DNA from: Rosistilla carotiformis | Lineage (GTDB): Bacteria; Planctomycetota; Planctomycetia; Pirellulales; Pirellulaceae | Reading direction: 5' to 3' | Assembly (NCBI RefSeq): GCF_007753095.1 | Contig: NZ_CP036348.1 | Location: forward strand, 1,054,001-1,118,000 | DNA length: 64,000 nt | Shown: positions 47,366 to 57,653 of the stretch, piece by piece | Layout: each line of letters opens with the position of its first letter | How positions within the stretch are numbered: position 1 is the first letter of the stretch | Program-made: the position numbers and the translations under genes | Notes under the pieces: generated by a model | Database searches by the model: none | Seen by the model: the letters and a program-made list of their open reading frames with translations, nothing else | Told to the model about the DNA's origin: nothing

Positions 47366-48847
47366 TTAGTTGTTTGTTCTGCGGAGATTGTATTTCGAAT
47401 CGCTGGGGATTTCGCGGCGTGGAGCGGTTGCTTTCGGCAGGCCTTCAGCAAGGCGAGCTTTCGTTTCTGCATGCGCCTCCGACGAGGCGAGGTTTGTGAA
47501 TTCGTTCGGGTCGTTTTCCAAATCGTACAGTTCTTCAAAACCATCGTCGTAGCGGATGTAGCGGTAGCGTTCATCGGAGACCGCATGCGACGGTTCGGGC
47601 CCAAAGGCGTACGACGTCAGCGACAACCGATCTCGCTTCCGCCCCGGATCTTTTAATTGCGGAACCAGCGATCGACCATCGCACTGCGACGGGATCGGCA
47701 AACCAGCCAGCTCGCAAAGCGTGGGGTAGAGGTCGGTGAGCGTCGCCGGTTGGCGAGTCGCTTGGCCATCAGCACTCACTCCCGGGGCGTGGATAAACAT
47801 CGGCACGCGGGTCGTTTGATCCCACAGGCAAAATTTTTCCCAGTTCTGTTTTTCGCCGATGTGGAATCCGTGATCGCTCCAGAGGACGACGATCGTATTC
47901 TCTTTGATCGGCGAAGCATCCAGAGCATCGAGCAACCGCCCGAGCTGATGATCGGTGTAGCTGATGCTGGCCAGATAGCCTTGCATCATCTTGCGCCACA
48001 ATCGATTCTTCACCACCCAACGATGCCATGATTGCCGCTCGGGAACTCGGGCATCGTCGAGATCATTGTCCAGCGTGGTCGGTAGCGTGATCTGATCGAT
48101 CGGGTGCATGTCGAAGTATTTTTTAGGGACTTCAAACGGGATGTGAGGACGAAACAATCCCACCGCCAGGAAGAGAGGTTTGTCGTGTTTCGCATTCAGT
48201 TGTTCGGCGGCCCAATCGACAACCATGTGGTCGCCGGTTTGTGTATCGGGAACCAACAGCGGTTGCGCCCCAAACAGATTGCGGCCGCCAACGGGGCGTC
48301 CAGGCGAGATCCCCGCTCGCGCGTCGGGGATGATCCGTGGCCGCGGCCAGTCGGCGGAGATCGGATCCAGAGGATCGCCGCGGTAGGCGTCCCAGGCGTC
48401 GGGATCGTTCTGCGAATCGCCGCGAGTCCACTGCAACGTGTGAAAGATCTTTCCGCCGCCGGCCGCATGGTATCCGTGATTGCGGAAGTGTTGGGATAAG
48501 ACGACCGCATCTTTCAGGGCTGGAGACTCGTCTCGCCATCGCGGCCCGTGTGCGCCAAACAGGTTGTTGTAAAGACCCGACGTAATCGGATGCACTCCGG
48601 TCATCGTGGCGACGCGCGACGCATGGCAAACCGGAGCCGCGCAGTGCGCGTTGGCAAACGTCACGCTCCGTTTGGCAAGCCGTTCGAAATTGGGAGTCTT
48701 CACGCCCACCTGGTTGTCCAGTGGCGAAATGTAATCGTTCAGATCGTCGATCGCGATGAACAACACGTTCGGCTTGGGCAGATCGGCGGCTTGCGCAGCG
48801 ACCGAAGTCGCCAGCGCCACGCAAATGTAAATGGCGACCCGTTTCAT
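47366..48847 (-). CDS. Secreted sulfatase, iduronate-2-sulfatase-like
   Basis: 493 residues with signal peptide MKRVAIYICVALATSVAAQA. Metal site VLFIAIDDLNDY near 28-39; the modification motif is C74-H-A-S-R78, so Ala replaces the Pro of CxPxR. CxAxR is accepted by anaerobic maturases (anSME), less typically by FGE. SDHGFHIGEK near the middle is typical of the iduronate-2-sulfatase branch. It removes sulfate from polysaccharide outside the cytoplasm. Lies 74 bases downstream of the second sulfatase, forming an operon. Confidence 0.9.
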   Translation of the reverse strand: MKRVAIYICVALATSVAAQAADLPKPNVLFIAIDDLNDYISPLDNQVGVKTPNFERLAKRSVTFANAHCAAPVCHASRVATMTGVHPITSGLYNNLFGAHGPRWRDESPALKDAVVLSQHFRNHGYHAAGGGKIFHTLQWTRGDSQNDPDAWDAYRGDPLDPISADWPRPRIIPDARAGISPGRPVGGRNLFGAQPLLVPDTQTGDHMVVDWAAEQLNAKHDKPLFLAVGLFRPHIPFEVPKKYFDMHPIDQITLPTTLDNDLDDARVPERQSWHRWVVKNRLWRKMMQGYLASISYTDHQLGRLLDALDASPIKENTIVVLWSDHGFHIGEKQNWEKFCLWDQTTRVPMFIHAPGVSADGQATRQPATLTDLYPTLCELAGLPIPSQCDGRSLVPQLKDPGRKRDRLSLTSYAFGPEPSHAVSDERYRYIRYDDGFEELYDLENDPNEFTNLASSEAHAETKARLAEGLPKATAPRREIPSDSKYNLRRTNN

Positions 48848-48921
48848 CTCTTGATTCAGTCCTGGCTTTTCCTGGTTTGCGATTCACTATCCAGCACGCG
48901 TTCGACTCCCGACAGACGATT

Positions 48922-50874
48922 CTACGGGGTGAAGCGATGTAGCACGTGGCCCGCCCGATCGGTCAGGCGGATGTTCGAGATCTGGATTTTACCAGCTGCT
49001 GTCGACGGATCGATGCGGACCGCGTCGATGGGACTGCTCGGCGTGAACTCAACAGCATACTCGTGCGTTTCCCCATCATACTCGGGTTCAAACGTCACGC
49101 TTCTCGCTGCCAGGAAGGGCGGGCGGACACTCTGTTCACGCCAGAAGATTTGCCCGTGGCCGTTGGAGTTCGATCGCATGGCAAAGCGAAGTGTCAACGG
49201 TTGTTGTGAGACCGGTTTGGGCAAGCCGTAGATCATATAAGGATCGCCGCCATCGCTGGTGAGAACCAATGCGTCGCCGTCACGTTTCAGCGTGCAGGTG
49301 CCATCGGGCTGCCAGCCTGCGACCGGCTTGCCGCGTGGCTTGGCTGATTTCTTCGCCGGCTTTGCGGCTGTATTCTTCAGCTTGCCCATCCCTTCCAGAT
49401 CGGGCCGGTACTTGGCCGGATCAAATCTGCGGTTGGGTTGCGGGCGAACCGCATTGGTGTCGACCAAAAACGCTTCGATCAACGCATCCATCTGTTGCAC
49501 CCGCTCGGGATGTTTTGCCGACAGATCGTGCTGTTCGCCGATGTCCTCCGCAAGATGGAACAGTTTGTAGCGATGTTTTCCCTCTTCACCGCTGTGGAAA
49601 ATGCGGATCAGTTTCCAATCGTTCTGGTGGACGCTGACCGCAGGAGGCATCCATTCGGGGACCGGAGGACTGTGAGGGAAGTAGGTGAAGATCGCGTCGC
49701 GATCGAGCGATTCGCCCTGCAGTGCCGGAACGATGCTGATTCCGTCAAACATTTGATCGGACTGTTTTTCGATCGATAGCATCTCCAGCAGCGTCGGGTA
49801 GAAGTCGCTGCTCTGGATCACTTCGTCGCTGCGCGAGCTGGCCGCGACAACGCCGGGCTGCACCACGATCGCCGGCCCGCGGATGCCGCCTTCGTACATC
49901 GTCGCTTTGCCACCACGCAGCGGCGCGTTGCTGGTCGCCGTCGTGCCGTCGACTTGGTTGTACATGTTTCCGCCGTTATCCGACGCGAAGATGATGATCG
50001 TGTTGTCGGCGATCTTCAGACGATCCAACGTGTCCAAAAGCGTGCCGACGGCATCGTCCATGCTCTCGATCATCGCAGCGTAGGTGGGACTTCGCTGAGG
50101 ATCTTCGGGATCGATTTGTTTTGCGTATCGATCGATCAACGCCTGTTTCGCGTCAAACGGAGCGTGCACGCTGAACATCCAATAGTTCAAGAAGAACGGT
50201 TGCCCTTGGTTCTGTTCCAAAAACGTCACCGCTTCGGAGGCCATCCGATCTTCGATGTGTTCATCGGGTGTCTGCGGATCGAAATCAGGATACCGCCAGG
50301 GAGCGACGTAACTGCCGGCGGGACCGGGACCAGCCCAGTGCGGCACATCGATGTCGAAGCCATGTTCAAGAGGCGAATAGGGAGCGCTGCCGAGATGCCA
50401 TTTCCCGAAGTGGGCGGTGGCGTAACCGTTGTCTTTGAACATCTCCGCAAGCGTGTAGTAGCTGATCTTTAGACGCGAGACCGAATTGGGAGACGTCGCC
50501 TTCAGATGAGGCGGGCCGGTCGAAGTCGCTTCAGCCGCGAGGATCACCTTTGGCAAATGGCAATTGGGCGTCGTGATCCCGGTCCGCGCCGGACTCCGTC
50601 CTGTCAGGATGCTGGCTCGCGTTGGCGAACAGAGCGGACTGGAGGAATAGGCGCGAGTGAACGTCATCCCGCGAGCCGCCAGTCGCTCGATATTTGGCGT
50701 CTTGTAGAACTTGGTGGTTCCAAAGAGCGTCGTGTCGCTCCAACCCAGATCGTCCGCCAGAATGAAAACGACATTCGGTTTCGCCGCCAACAGATCGCCG
50801 CCCGCGTAGAGCGCTCCGCCAGCAAGGCAAGCAAGAAATAGCAACGAAGGGAGCGGTCGCTTGTTTGAGATCAC
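48922..50874 (-). CDS. Secreted sulfatase, N-sulfoglucosamine/arylsulfatase-like
   Basis: 650 residues from GTG 50874, preceded by GGAGG about 10 bases away and followed by a signal peptide ([16 protein letters not shown]). The frame is open further up to 51054. [14 protein letters not shown] binds calcium, and C82-S-P-T-R86 is the standard formylglycine motif. FGKWHLG and SDNGG add family support. The C-terminal ~150 residues form an extra beta domain ([19 protein letters not shown]), probably sugar-binding. First gene of the three-gene cluster. Confidence 0.9.
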   Translation of the reverse strand: MISNKRPLPSLLFLACLAGGALYAGGDLLAAKPNVVFILADDLGWSDTTLFGTTKFYKTPNIERLAARGMTFTRAYSSSPLCSPTRASILTGRSPARTGITTPNCHLPKVILAAEATSTGPPHLKATSPNSVSRLKISYYTLAEMFKDNGYATAHFGKWHLGSAPYSPLEHGFDIDVPHWAGPGPAGSYVAPWRYPDFDPQTPDEHIEDRMASEAVTFLEQNQGQPFFLNYWMFSVHAPFDAKQALIDRYAKQIDPEDPQRSPTYAAMIESMDDAVGTLLDTLDRLKIADNTIIIFASDNGGNMYNQVDGTTATSNAPLRGGKATMYEGGIRGPAIVVQPGVVAASSRSDEVIQSSDFYPTLLEMLSIEKQSDQMFDGISIVPALQGESLDRDAIFTYFPHSPPVPEWMPPAVSVHQNDWKLIRIFHSGEEGKHRYKLFHLAEDIGEQHDLSAKHPERVQQMDALIEAFLVDTNAVRPQPNRRFDPAKYRPDLEGMGKLKNTAAKPAKKSAKPRGKPVAGWQPDGTCTLKRDGDALVLTSDGGDPYMIYGLPKPVSQQPLTLRFAMRSNSNGHGQIFWREQSVRPPFLAARSVTFEPEYDGETHEYAVEFTPSSPIDAVRIDPSTAAGKIQISNIRLTDRAGHVLHRFTP

Positions 50875-51259
50875 GACAGGTTGGCCTCCGGAGGTAAGGA
50901 CGGGGGAGCATGAATTGGCGAAGCGGAGCCGCCTTGCGGTTCTAGTATGTCGCGGCAGCGTGTCTTCTCCCAGACATTTCAGCGAGAAAAGGTCGCCAGT
51001 TTTCGCGAAGCGACGCGCGTGGAAGGCCTCTTCAAGGGCAATGCGTTTTGGCAAAGAAGGCGCAGTGCTGGAAGTGGATCGGGGGTTGAGGCCGTTGGCT
51101 GACGCCGATTTGCCGCAGGAGAGCGCCGGAGTCGGTGCAGCTGTCCCTCGGGGCCTCTTGAGCGAGGGGACCTTTGAGCGGAGTCATAAAGGCGCTGTTC
51201 ATGACGCCGCGATGCGTCGCCGAGGAGGTGCAATCTTTTGGATAATTATCGCGACTGGC
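50875..51259. other. Gap between sulfatase and dapB
   Basis: About 385 bases with no recognisable gene. It should hold the promoter of the sulfatase operon; no clear box was identified. Confidence 0.4.
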
Positions 51260-52072
51260 TTACGAGAGGCCCAGGACGTCGAACATCGAGTAGAGGCCTG
51301 GTGGGCGACCTTGGATCCAGCGGGCTGCCGCGAGGGCCCCCGAGGCGTAACAGTCGCGGTTGCTCGATGCGACGCGCAGTTCAAGCGTCTCGCCAAGCAT
51401 GCCGTAGACGATCGTGTGTTCGCCCGTATTGTCGCCGACACGGACCGCGTGGTAACCGATCTCGTGACGCGAGCGTTGCCCGGTCTCGCCTTCGCGGCCA
51501 TGGACGTGCTTCGTTTCGCCATCCATTTGGCCCGCGATCAGTTCACCAAACTTCAGCGCCGTGCCGCTTGGCGCGTCGACCTTGTACCGGTGGTGTCGTT
51601 CAATGATCTCGATGTCAACGCCGCCCGGGACGTTCTTTAAAGCTGCTGCAGCCTGCTCGGCCAGCTTCATCGTTAGGTTCACCGCGAGGCTCATGCTGGG
51701 AGCCCACACAATCGGGATCTGTTTGACCGCTTCTTCAATCGCCGCTTGTGTTTCGTCGGACAGTCCTGTTGTGGCGATCACCAGCGGCGTTTTCGACTGC
51801 AGGCAACTGGCGACCGCGCTGCCAACAGCGATCGGTAGTGAGAAATCGATCGCTGCATCGCATTCCTCTGGCCAAGTCGCCGACAACGGAACTTGATTGG
51901 GATCGCAACCTGCCAAGCCGCCCGAGTCCTGTCCGAGCAGCGGGTGCTGCTGGTGGTCGATTGCGGCGATCACTTGGAACGCTTCGTCGGCGGTGGCAAG
52001 CGCAACAACGCGGCGTCCCATACGCCCTGCGGCACCGTGAACGGCAAGCTGAATTGGCGGCGAACTGGTCAT
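51260..52072 (-). CDS. dapB: 4-hydroxy-tetrahydrodipicolinate reductase
   Basis: 270 residues; NAD(P)H-dependent reductase in the diaminopimelate/lysine pathway. N-terminal nucleotide motif VHGAAGRMGRRV, IATTGL near 95-100, and the catalytic/substrate motif ERHHRYKVDAPSGTA at about 157-171 with its His-His and Lys. Full length compared with the ~270 of the family. Planctomycetes make peptidoglycan containing diaminopimelate, consistent with its presence. Located 219 bases downstream of rplS on the same strand, possibly separate transcription. Confidence 0.95.
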   Translation of the reverse strand: MTSSPPIQLAVHGAAGRMGRRVVALATADEAFQVIAAIDHQQHPLLGQDSGGLAGCDPNQVPLSATWPEECDAAIDFSLPIAVGSAVASCLQSKTPLVIATTGLSDETQAAIEEAVKQIPIVWAPSMSLAVNLTMKLAEQAAAALKNVPGGVDIEIIERHHRYKVDAPSGTALKFGELIAGQMDGETKHVHGREGETGQRSRHEIGYHAVRVGDNTGEHTIVYGMLGETLELRVASSNRDCYASGALAAARWIQGRPPGLYSMFDVLGLS

Positions 52073-52291
52073 AGGAAGTCAATCAACGGGCTGCGCGTCA
52101 GCGCCCATCGATCGAGCAGGCCGATGCGATCGGCCTGGCTACCGTTTGGGCGATCAGCAAAGGGAGATCCTGAGCGGGCGAAGCGATCGCCCGAGAAGTA
52201 AGGCATTGAACCCAAGATAGCCGGTCCAATGCCGCATCGCATCTTTGGCGACGCAATCGGCGCGTCGCTTCATCGATTGCCAGCAAACGGA

Positions 52292-52645
52292 TTAGCTGCG
52301 GCGACGTTCTTTCAGACGAACTGCCTTGCCGACGCGATCGCGAAGGAAGTACAGCTTGGCGCGACGAACGACGCTGCTACGCTTCACTTCAACCTTTTCA
52401 ACGCGTGGCGAGTGCAGTGGGAACTTGCGTTCCACACCTTCGCCAGCGACCATGCGACGGACGGTGAACATCTCACGAGTTCCCGATCCGCTGCGTGCGA
52501 TCACAACGCCGGTGAAGACCTGGATGCGCTCTTTCGCACCTTCCAAAATCTTGGTGTGAACATCGACGGTGTCGCCGATGTCGAATTGAGGAACGTCGGA
52601 TTTAAGACACGTCTTTTCGACGAGGTCCATGACTTGTTGGCTCAT
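52292..52645 (-). CDS. rplS: 50S ribosomal protein L19
   Basis: 117 residues from ATG 52645 ([20 protein letters not shown]). The core motif [19 protein letters not shown] and the C-terminal [20 protein letters not shown] are characteristic. It sits at the 30S-50S interface. Last gene of the ffh-rpsP-trmD-rplS cluster; the usual order in bacteria is rpsP-rimM-trmD-rplS. AGTTATCCCT-containing leader is present on the minus strand just before the ATG. Confidence 0.96.
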   Translation of the reverse strand: MSQQVMDLVEKTCLKSDVPQFDIGDTVDVHTKILEGAKERIQVFTGVVIARSGSGTREMFTVRRMVAGEGVERKFPLHSPRVEKVEVKRSSVVRRAKLYFLRDRVGKAVRLKERRRS

Positions 52646-52716
52646 AGGGATAACTCCGCTTGGCTGATGGTGATATTTTTGTTTGGTTGCTGGCTGGCAG
52701 CAATTTTGGTTTGTCG

Positions 52717-53400
52717 TCAGAGCAAGTCGCTGCGACGTTCGGCTGTTCTCTTTTGAATCTGATCTGCCCGCCAAGCGGCGATCTCTTGATGATTTCCACC
52801 CAACAAAACCTCGGGCACTTCGTGGCCACGAAATTCTCTTGGTCGAGTGTATTGCGGGAACTCCAACATTCGATTCCCGCGTGAGAACGAATCGTCAAAG
52901 CTACTGAACTCATCTCCTAACACACCTGGCAACAATCGGACCACCGCGTCGATGACAACCATCGCGGCGACTTCGCCGCCATTGAGCACAAAGTCACCAA
53001 CGCTCAGTTCCTCGGGTTCCAGGATATCGATCACTCGTTGATCGAACCCTTCGTAGCGTCCGCACAGCAACATCAGTCGCGGTTCGGTCGCAAATTCTTC
53101 GGCCAACTGCTGATCAAAGCGTCGACCTTGGGGGGAAAGCAGGATTCGCCGGGCGGGGCGAGCTTCGTTGCTTTCGATTTCTTCAACACAATCGACCACC
53201 GGGGGCGCCTGGATCAACATGCCAGGTCCACCACCAAAAGGACGATCATCAATTTTATGATGCTTGTCGTCGGTCGACCAGTCTCGCAGGTTATGGCACT
53301 GGATCTCGACCAGCTGATTTTCGATCGCTTTATTTAACAAGCTTTGCGTCAAATAGCCATCGAAGATCGCCGGGAACAAGGTCACGACATCAAAGCGCAT
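52717..53400 (-). CDS. trmD: tRNA (guanine37-N1)-methyltransferase
   Basis: 227 residues. Knotted SPOUT methyltransferase that makes m1G37 to stop frameshifting. Signatures: LFPAIFDGY at the start, [32 protein letters not shown] and the C-terminal YTRPREFRG with [12 protein letters not shown]. Its ATG at 53400 lies one base after the rpsP stop, so the two are tightly coupled. Confidence 0.96.
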   Translation of the reverse strand: MRFDVVTLFPAIFDGYLTQSLLNKAIENQLVEIQCHNLRDWSTDDKHHKIDDRPFGGGPGMLIQAPPVVDCVEEIESNEARPARRILLSPQGRRFDQQLAEEFATEPRLMLLCGRYEGFDQRVIDILEPEELSVGDFVLNGGEVAAMVVIDAVVRLLPGVLGDEFSSFDDSFSRGNRMLEFPQYTRPREFRGHEVPEVLLGGNHQEIAAWRADQIQKRTAERRSDLL

Positions 53401-53401
53401 T

Positions 53402-53788
53402 CTATTCTTCGCTGGCTGCTTCCGCAGGTGCGGCTTCAGCAGCAGGTGCTTCGGCCTTCGGCTTGGCTGGCTTGGGAGCCGCGGCAGGACGACCCGCTTG
53501 CATGCGTTGCAGTGCTTCGCGTTGCTTTTCCAGGTGCGTGCCTTCGGCGCCGTACTTCTTGATCAAGACGTGGCACTTGTCGCTCGCTTGGGCTCCAACG
53601 CCCAACCAATAATTGATGCGTTCGCCCTTAAGGATCGCGCGGGCATCGGTCTCGGGGACACTGGTGTCGTAATAGCCCAGCTCTTCGATCACTTTGCCAT
53701 CGCGAGGGGTGCGTTGGTCGACGGCGCACAAACGATAAAACGGTCGGTGGGCACGGCCCATCTTCTTCATTCGGATTCGAACTGCCAC
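53402..53788 (-). CDS. rpsP: 30S ribosomal protein S16 with extended C-terminal tail
   Basis: 128 residues. The core (AVRIRMKKMGRAHRPFYRLC and IEELGYYDTS and NYWLGVGAQASD) is standard S16, about 85 residues. The extra 40 residues are an Ala/Pro/Lys/Glu-rich, likely disordered, tail ending EAASEE. The gene directly precedes trmD; rimM, which is normally between them, is absent from this place. Confidence 0.95.
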   Translation of the reverse strand: MAVRIRMKKMGRAHRPFYRLCAVDQRTPRDGKVIEELGYYDTSVPETDARAILKGERINYWLGVGAQASDKCHVLIKKYGAEGTHLEKQREALQRMQAGRPAAAPKPAKPKAEAPAAEAAPAEAASEE

Positions 53789-53922
53789 GTGGTTTTCTCC
53801 AGGTAGTGGTCTTTTAATCGTATCTATGTATCAAACGGCTGACGGGTCAGCGAGGATCACTCTGAATTTTCAAACGCATTTTTAGGCGTAATCGGTTCGC
53901 AGTGACAGCTTAATCGTTGCGA

Positions 53923-55395
53923 TCACTTTGAACGTCGCATTTTTCGCAACTCTTTTTCACGCTGTTTTTTCTGTTTCGCCCTTTCAGCGGCCGACAGCCG
54001 CTTCCCGGTCGATTTTTTCATCTTCAGGCCGCCCGGGTTGGACCCATCGAGCGCGCCACTGGATTGCAATTGACGCATCAGCTGCATCCGATCGCCCATC
54101 CCGCCACCAGCCATCGCCTGCATGATCGGCTTCATCTGCTCGAACTGCTTGACCAATTGCGTGATCGCCGACGCTTGCACTCCCGAACCTTTGGCGATTC
54201 GGGTGCGGCGGGCGATATCGATGATTTTTGGATTGCGGCGTTCTTCCAGCGTCATGCTGTTGATTGCGCCGATTGTCTGCTTGATTCCGCCCGCTGCCTC
54301 TTCGCTGTTCATCAGGTCTTTCAGCTGGCCCATGCCAGGCATCAAGCCCATCATCTTGCCCATCAGCCCCGGCTTGGCGACCTTTTCCATCAAGCCTTTA
54401 AAATCATCGAGCGTCATCTCGCCCGACTTCATCTTCTCTTCAAGTTCTTCGCGTTGACTTTCGTCAACGATCCGGTGCGCTTCACGCGCCGCGGCGACCA
54501 TGTCGCCCATCTGGAGGATTCGGCCGGTCATCCCCTCGGGACGAAACGGCTCCAACGCATCAAAATGCTCACCCGTACCAATGAACTTAATCGGCACGCC
54601 GGTGACATGCTTTACACTCAATAACGCGCCACCGCGGGCGTCGCCATCGAGTTTCGTCATCACAACGCCATCGAGTTCGAGGGCTTCGTTGAAGGCACCG
54701 GCACTGTTGACGGCGTCCTGCCCGGTCATGCCGTCGACCACCAGATAAACTTGGTCGGGTTTGACGCGTTTATCGATCCGCGCCAACTGATCCATCAATT
54801 CTTTGTCGATCGCCAGTCGACCCGCCGTATCGAGGATGACGACACGTGCCCCCTGCTGTTGGGCCTGTTTAACGCCCGCTTGGCATACTTTGACCGGATC
54901 GTTGGCCCCCTCTTCGGCATAGACAGGGACATCCAGTTGCCGCCCGATCACTCGCAATTGTTCGATCGCCGCGGGGCGTTGCAGATCGGCCGCGACCAGC
55001 AACGGCTTAATGTTTTGTTCTTTCAGCAGTTGCGACAACTTTCCGCAAGTCGTCGTTTTACCGCTACCCTGCAGGCCGCACATCATGATGACCGTCACGC
55101 CATCGGCTTTCAGGTGCAGCGATGAATCGACCGGGCCCAAGATATCGACCAATTCGTCGTAGACGATTTTGACCAATTCTTCGCCTGGTCGCAGGCTCAT
55201 CAACACCCGGCGACCTACGGCTTTTTCAGTCACATGCTCCATGAATGACTGGACAACCGAATAGCTGACATCCGCTTCGAGCATCGATTGCTCGACCAGT
55301 TTCAGCCCATCGCGCATGTTCGCTTCGGTGAGCTTGCCTTTACCACGCAAGCTCTTGAAGGCGGATTGCAGTCCGTCGGACAGCGATTCAAACAT
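53923..55395 (-). CDS. ffh: Signal recognition particle protein Ffh (SRP54)
   Basis: 490 residues. GTPase that, with 4.5S RNA, takes ribosomes making membrane proteins to the translocon. N domain (1-90), G domain with GLQGSGKTTTCGKL, DTAGRLAID and TKLDGDARGG, and a Met-rich M domain (about 305-460) containing LMPGMGQLKDLMN and MQAMAGGGMGDRM. The C-terminus is basic (KKQREKELRKMRRSK). First gene of the ribosomal cluster, 134 bases before rpsP. Confidence 0.96.
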   Translation of the reverse strand: MFESLSDGLQSAFKSLRGKGKLTEANMRDGLKLVEQSMLEADVSYSVVQSFMEHVTEKAVGRRVLMSLRPGEELVKIVYDELVDILGPVDSSLHLKADGVTVIMMCGLQGSGKTTTCGKLSQLLKEQNIKPLLVAADLQRPAAIEQLRVIGRQLDVPVYAEEGANDPVKVCQAGVKQAQQQGARVVILDTAGRLAIDKELMDQLARIDKRVKPDQVYLVVDGMTGQDAVNSAGAFNEALELDGVVMTKLDGDARGGALLSVKHVTGVPIKFIGTGEHFDALEPFRPEGMTGRILQMGDMVAAAREAHRIVDESQREELEEKMKSGEMTLDDFKGLMEKVAKPGLMGKMMGLMPGMGQLKDLMNSEEAAGGIKQTIGAINSMTLEERRNPKIIDIARRTRIAKGSGVQASAITQLVKQFEQMKPIMQAMAGGGMGDRMQLMRQLQSSGALDGSNPGGLKMKKSTGKRLSAAERAKQKKQREKELRKMRRSK

Positions 55396-55706
55396 GCAGA
55401 ACGATCCCCAGTCAGGTGTACGAAGCCACGTATTCTATAAGAAACGCTTTAGGATCGTAAAGGCTTGGCGTGTTGTCAATACGACGACAAACACCCGCTA
55501 TTTCACGTTAAACTGGCGTTCGAAAGCCGTGCGGCCGCTTTGCGAAGTTGAGAAGTCCCCTTCGGGGGTGCGGCGGCTTCACCGGAGAATCACCCCAACG
55601 GGAGGTGATTCGTTCCTCGGTGACGAGCATCAACGCGACTTGACCGATCAGGCAAGGGGGGCGGACGCAGGGGGCGTTCAGACGTTCGGTCTGCACCCAA
55701 AAGGGG
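55396..55706. other. Gap between ffh and pyruvate kinase genes
   Basis: 311 bases. It holds a hairpin, GAATCACC (55587-55594) with GGTGATTC (55604-55611) and a 9-nt loop, placed as a transcript end for pyruvate kinase. The ffh promoter should lie nearer 55400-55480, where the sequence is AT-richer. Confidence 0.4.
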
Positions 55707-57167
55707 CTATTTTTGAGCCGCCTTTGCCTCTTCGGAGGTGACTTTGTGAACGACTACCAGATTGTGGGCGCTGTCCATCACGCCGGTTCCGGTGACAAAA
55801 ACTAAACGGTCGCCTGCGGACAGGTGTCCGCCGCGGCAGCCCCAACCACTGACTTCTGAAAATAGCTTTTCGGTGTCGTCCAGTTGGCTCACGCGGAGGG
55901 GTTTGATCCCCCAGAACAAGCTCATCCGTCGCAAAGTGTCTTCGTTATCGCTGACGCCTAGCGTTGGGATCAGGCTGCGTTGCTTGCTTTTGACCCATGC
56001 CGTCCCGCCGGTTCGTGTGACGACGATCAGCATTTTTGCCTGAATCGAATCGGCGATTTGGGTGGCTCCGTACGCGACCGCCGACGTGATCGGATGTGCG
56101 CGGTCGATCGTTTTGATCAACGATTTCGAAGGCCCGACGAGTTCTCGTTCGGTGTGTTGTTGGATGCGGAACATCATGTCGACCGCTTCGACCGAATATT
56201 CGCCGATTGCCGTCTCGCCGCTCAACATGCAGGCATCGGCACCGTCGAGGATCGCATTGGCGACGTCGCTTGCTTCGGCTCGTGTCGGACGAGGCGAATG
56301 GTGCATCGATTCGAGCATCTGCGTCGCGACGATCACGGGTTTCAGCTTGTCGCGGCAAACGCGAATGATCCGCTTCTGGGCGACTGGCGTTTCGGCAACG
56401 TCGATCTCCACACCCAGATCGCCACGGGCGACCATCACGCCGTCGGCCGCTTCGACGATCGCTTCGAGATCTTCCATCGCCTCGCGTTTTTCGATCTTGG
56501 CGATCACCATCGCCTTTGATTCGTAAGTGCTAATCAAGTTTTTCAGCGATTCGACGTCGCCAGCGGTCCGGACGAAGCTGAGGCTGATGAAGTCGACCCC
56601 TTCTTGAGCGGCCCAGATCGCGTTGTCGACATCCTGGCGACGCATCGCCGAGATGCTCAACTTCACCCCAGGCAGATTGATCCCCTGGCGACTGCGGATC
56701 GTTCCGCCCGCCAAAACATCGCAGACGACGCGATCGGCGGTGACCGACGCGACTTGCAGCGAGACATTGCCGTCGGCCAGCATCACGCTGTCACCAACCT
56801 GCAGTTCGTCGAGCAGTTTGTCGTAATTGCTTGTTAATTCACTGTCGACGCTCGATTCTTCACCGCGGATCAACGTCACCTGGGAACCGGTTTCGCAGTG
56901 ATAGGGATCACACGCCAAGGTGCCCAAGCGAATCTTGGGACCGGCGAGATCGTAGAGTACGCCGACGGGAAAGCCGACCTGCAGCGAGGCTTTCCGCACG
57001 TTGTCGAGCGTCTCCTGGTGCGAAGCCCGAGAGCCGTGGGCCGAATTGATCCGGAACACAGCGACGCCGTGCTGGATCAGATTGGCCAGCTGGTCGACGC
57101 TTGAGCACGCTGGCCCAATCGTCGCCACAATTTTGGTACAAGGTTCATCCGGGGTCGGTCGGGACAT
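55707..57167 (-). CDS. pyk: Pyruvate kinase
   Basis: 486 residues from ATG 57167, which has AAAGG six to ten bases upstream. Transfers phosphate from phosphoenolpyruvate to ADP. Substrate segments: TKIVATIGPAC, FRINSAHGS, DLAGPKIRLG, VIAKIEKREAMEDL, MVARGDLGVEI, VIVATQMLESM and MLSGETAIGEYSVEAV. Lys78 in GPKIRLG stands where K+-dependent enzymes have Glu, so K+-independent activity is predicted. The frame stays open upstream to 57320, encoding two similar IGY(L/F) units; an N-terminal extension cannot be fully excluded. Confidence 0.95.
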   Translation of the reverse strand: MSRPTPDEPCTKIVATIGPACSSVDQLANLIQHGVAVFRINSAHGSRASHQETLDNVRKASLQVGFPVGVLYDLAGPKIRLGTLACDPYHCETGSQVTLIRGEESSVDSELTSNYDKLLDELQVGDSVMLADGNVSLQVASVTADRVVCDVLAGGTIRSRQGINLPGVKLSISAMRRQDVDNAIWAAQEGVDFISLSFVRTAGDVESLKNLISTYESKAMVIAKIEKREAMEDLEAIVEAADGVMVARGDLGVEIDVAETPVAQKRIIRVCRDKLKPVIVATQMLESMHHSPRPTRAEASDVANAILDGADACMLSGETAIGEYSVEAVDMMFRIQQHTERELVGPSKSLIKTIDRAHPITSAVAYGATQIADSIQAKMLIVVTRTGGTAWVKSKQRSLIPTLGVSDNEDTLRRMSLFWGIKPLRVSQLDDTEKLFSEVSGWGCRGGHLSAGDRLVFVTGTGVMDSAHNLVVVHKVTSEEAKAAQK

Positions 57168-57653
57168 GCGTCTGCCTTTCGAGCCGTGTTCGGGATCTTG
57201 ATTGCCAAAGTATCCGATTTCGTTCACGTAGGTTTGCGGTTTCATCGGCTTGCCATTGGTATATGGTGTGATTTGGCTAAGGTATCCGATTTGGTTGCCA
57301 ATTGCTTGATCTGATGACATGAGTCTGCTTGCGCTCGAGATGAAAATGGCCGCTTGCGGTTGTGCGGGTTACACTGCCTGATCGTTTTGGGGCACCCAGC
57401 TGCCATTAGTGGGGACCAAAAAAATGGTCGTGCGACGTGAAAATCGCTTAATTTTCCCCACGGTTGCTGAAACTCGCCCGTTTCGGCACCAGATGCCACT
57501 TGTAGTGTGCGTTATTTTTCGAGTCGTGGAGCCGACACAAGATAAGTTCTTCGCCCGGTGTCTTACATCTAGCATCCTTGCCCGCTTCTATCCGTTGTTA
57601 ATATCACTCTAACCGCTCGGCAATGCTGGCCGGCCAATCCTCCCGATCCTTCC
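57168..57653. other. Divergent gap before the SDR gene
   Basis: About 485 bases. A word GTATCCGATTT(C/G)GTT occurs twice (near 57210 and 57280), perhaps a binding site pair or a repeated codon stretch. AT-rich sequence at 57410-57610 probably contains the promoters of both neighbours. No gene recognised. Confidence 0.4.

Noticed and set aside
55587-55611. Anti-Shine-Dalgarno-like word on the minus strand (AATCACCTCCC)
   Set aside because: Resemblance to the end of 16S rRNA is limited to about ten bases; the palindrome is better explained as a transcript-end hairpin.
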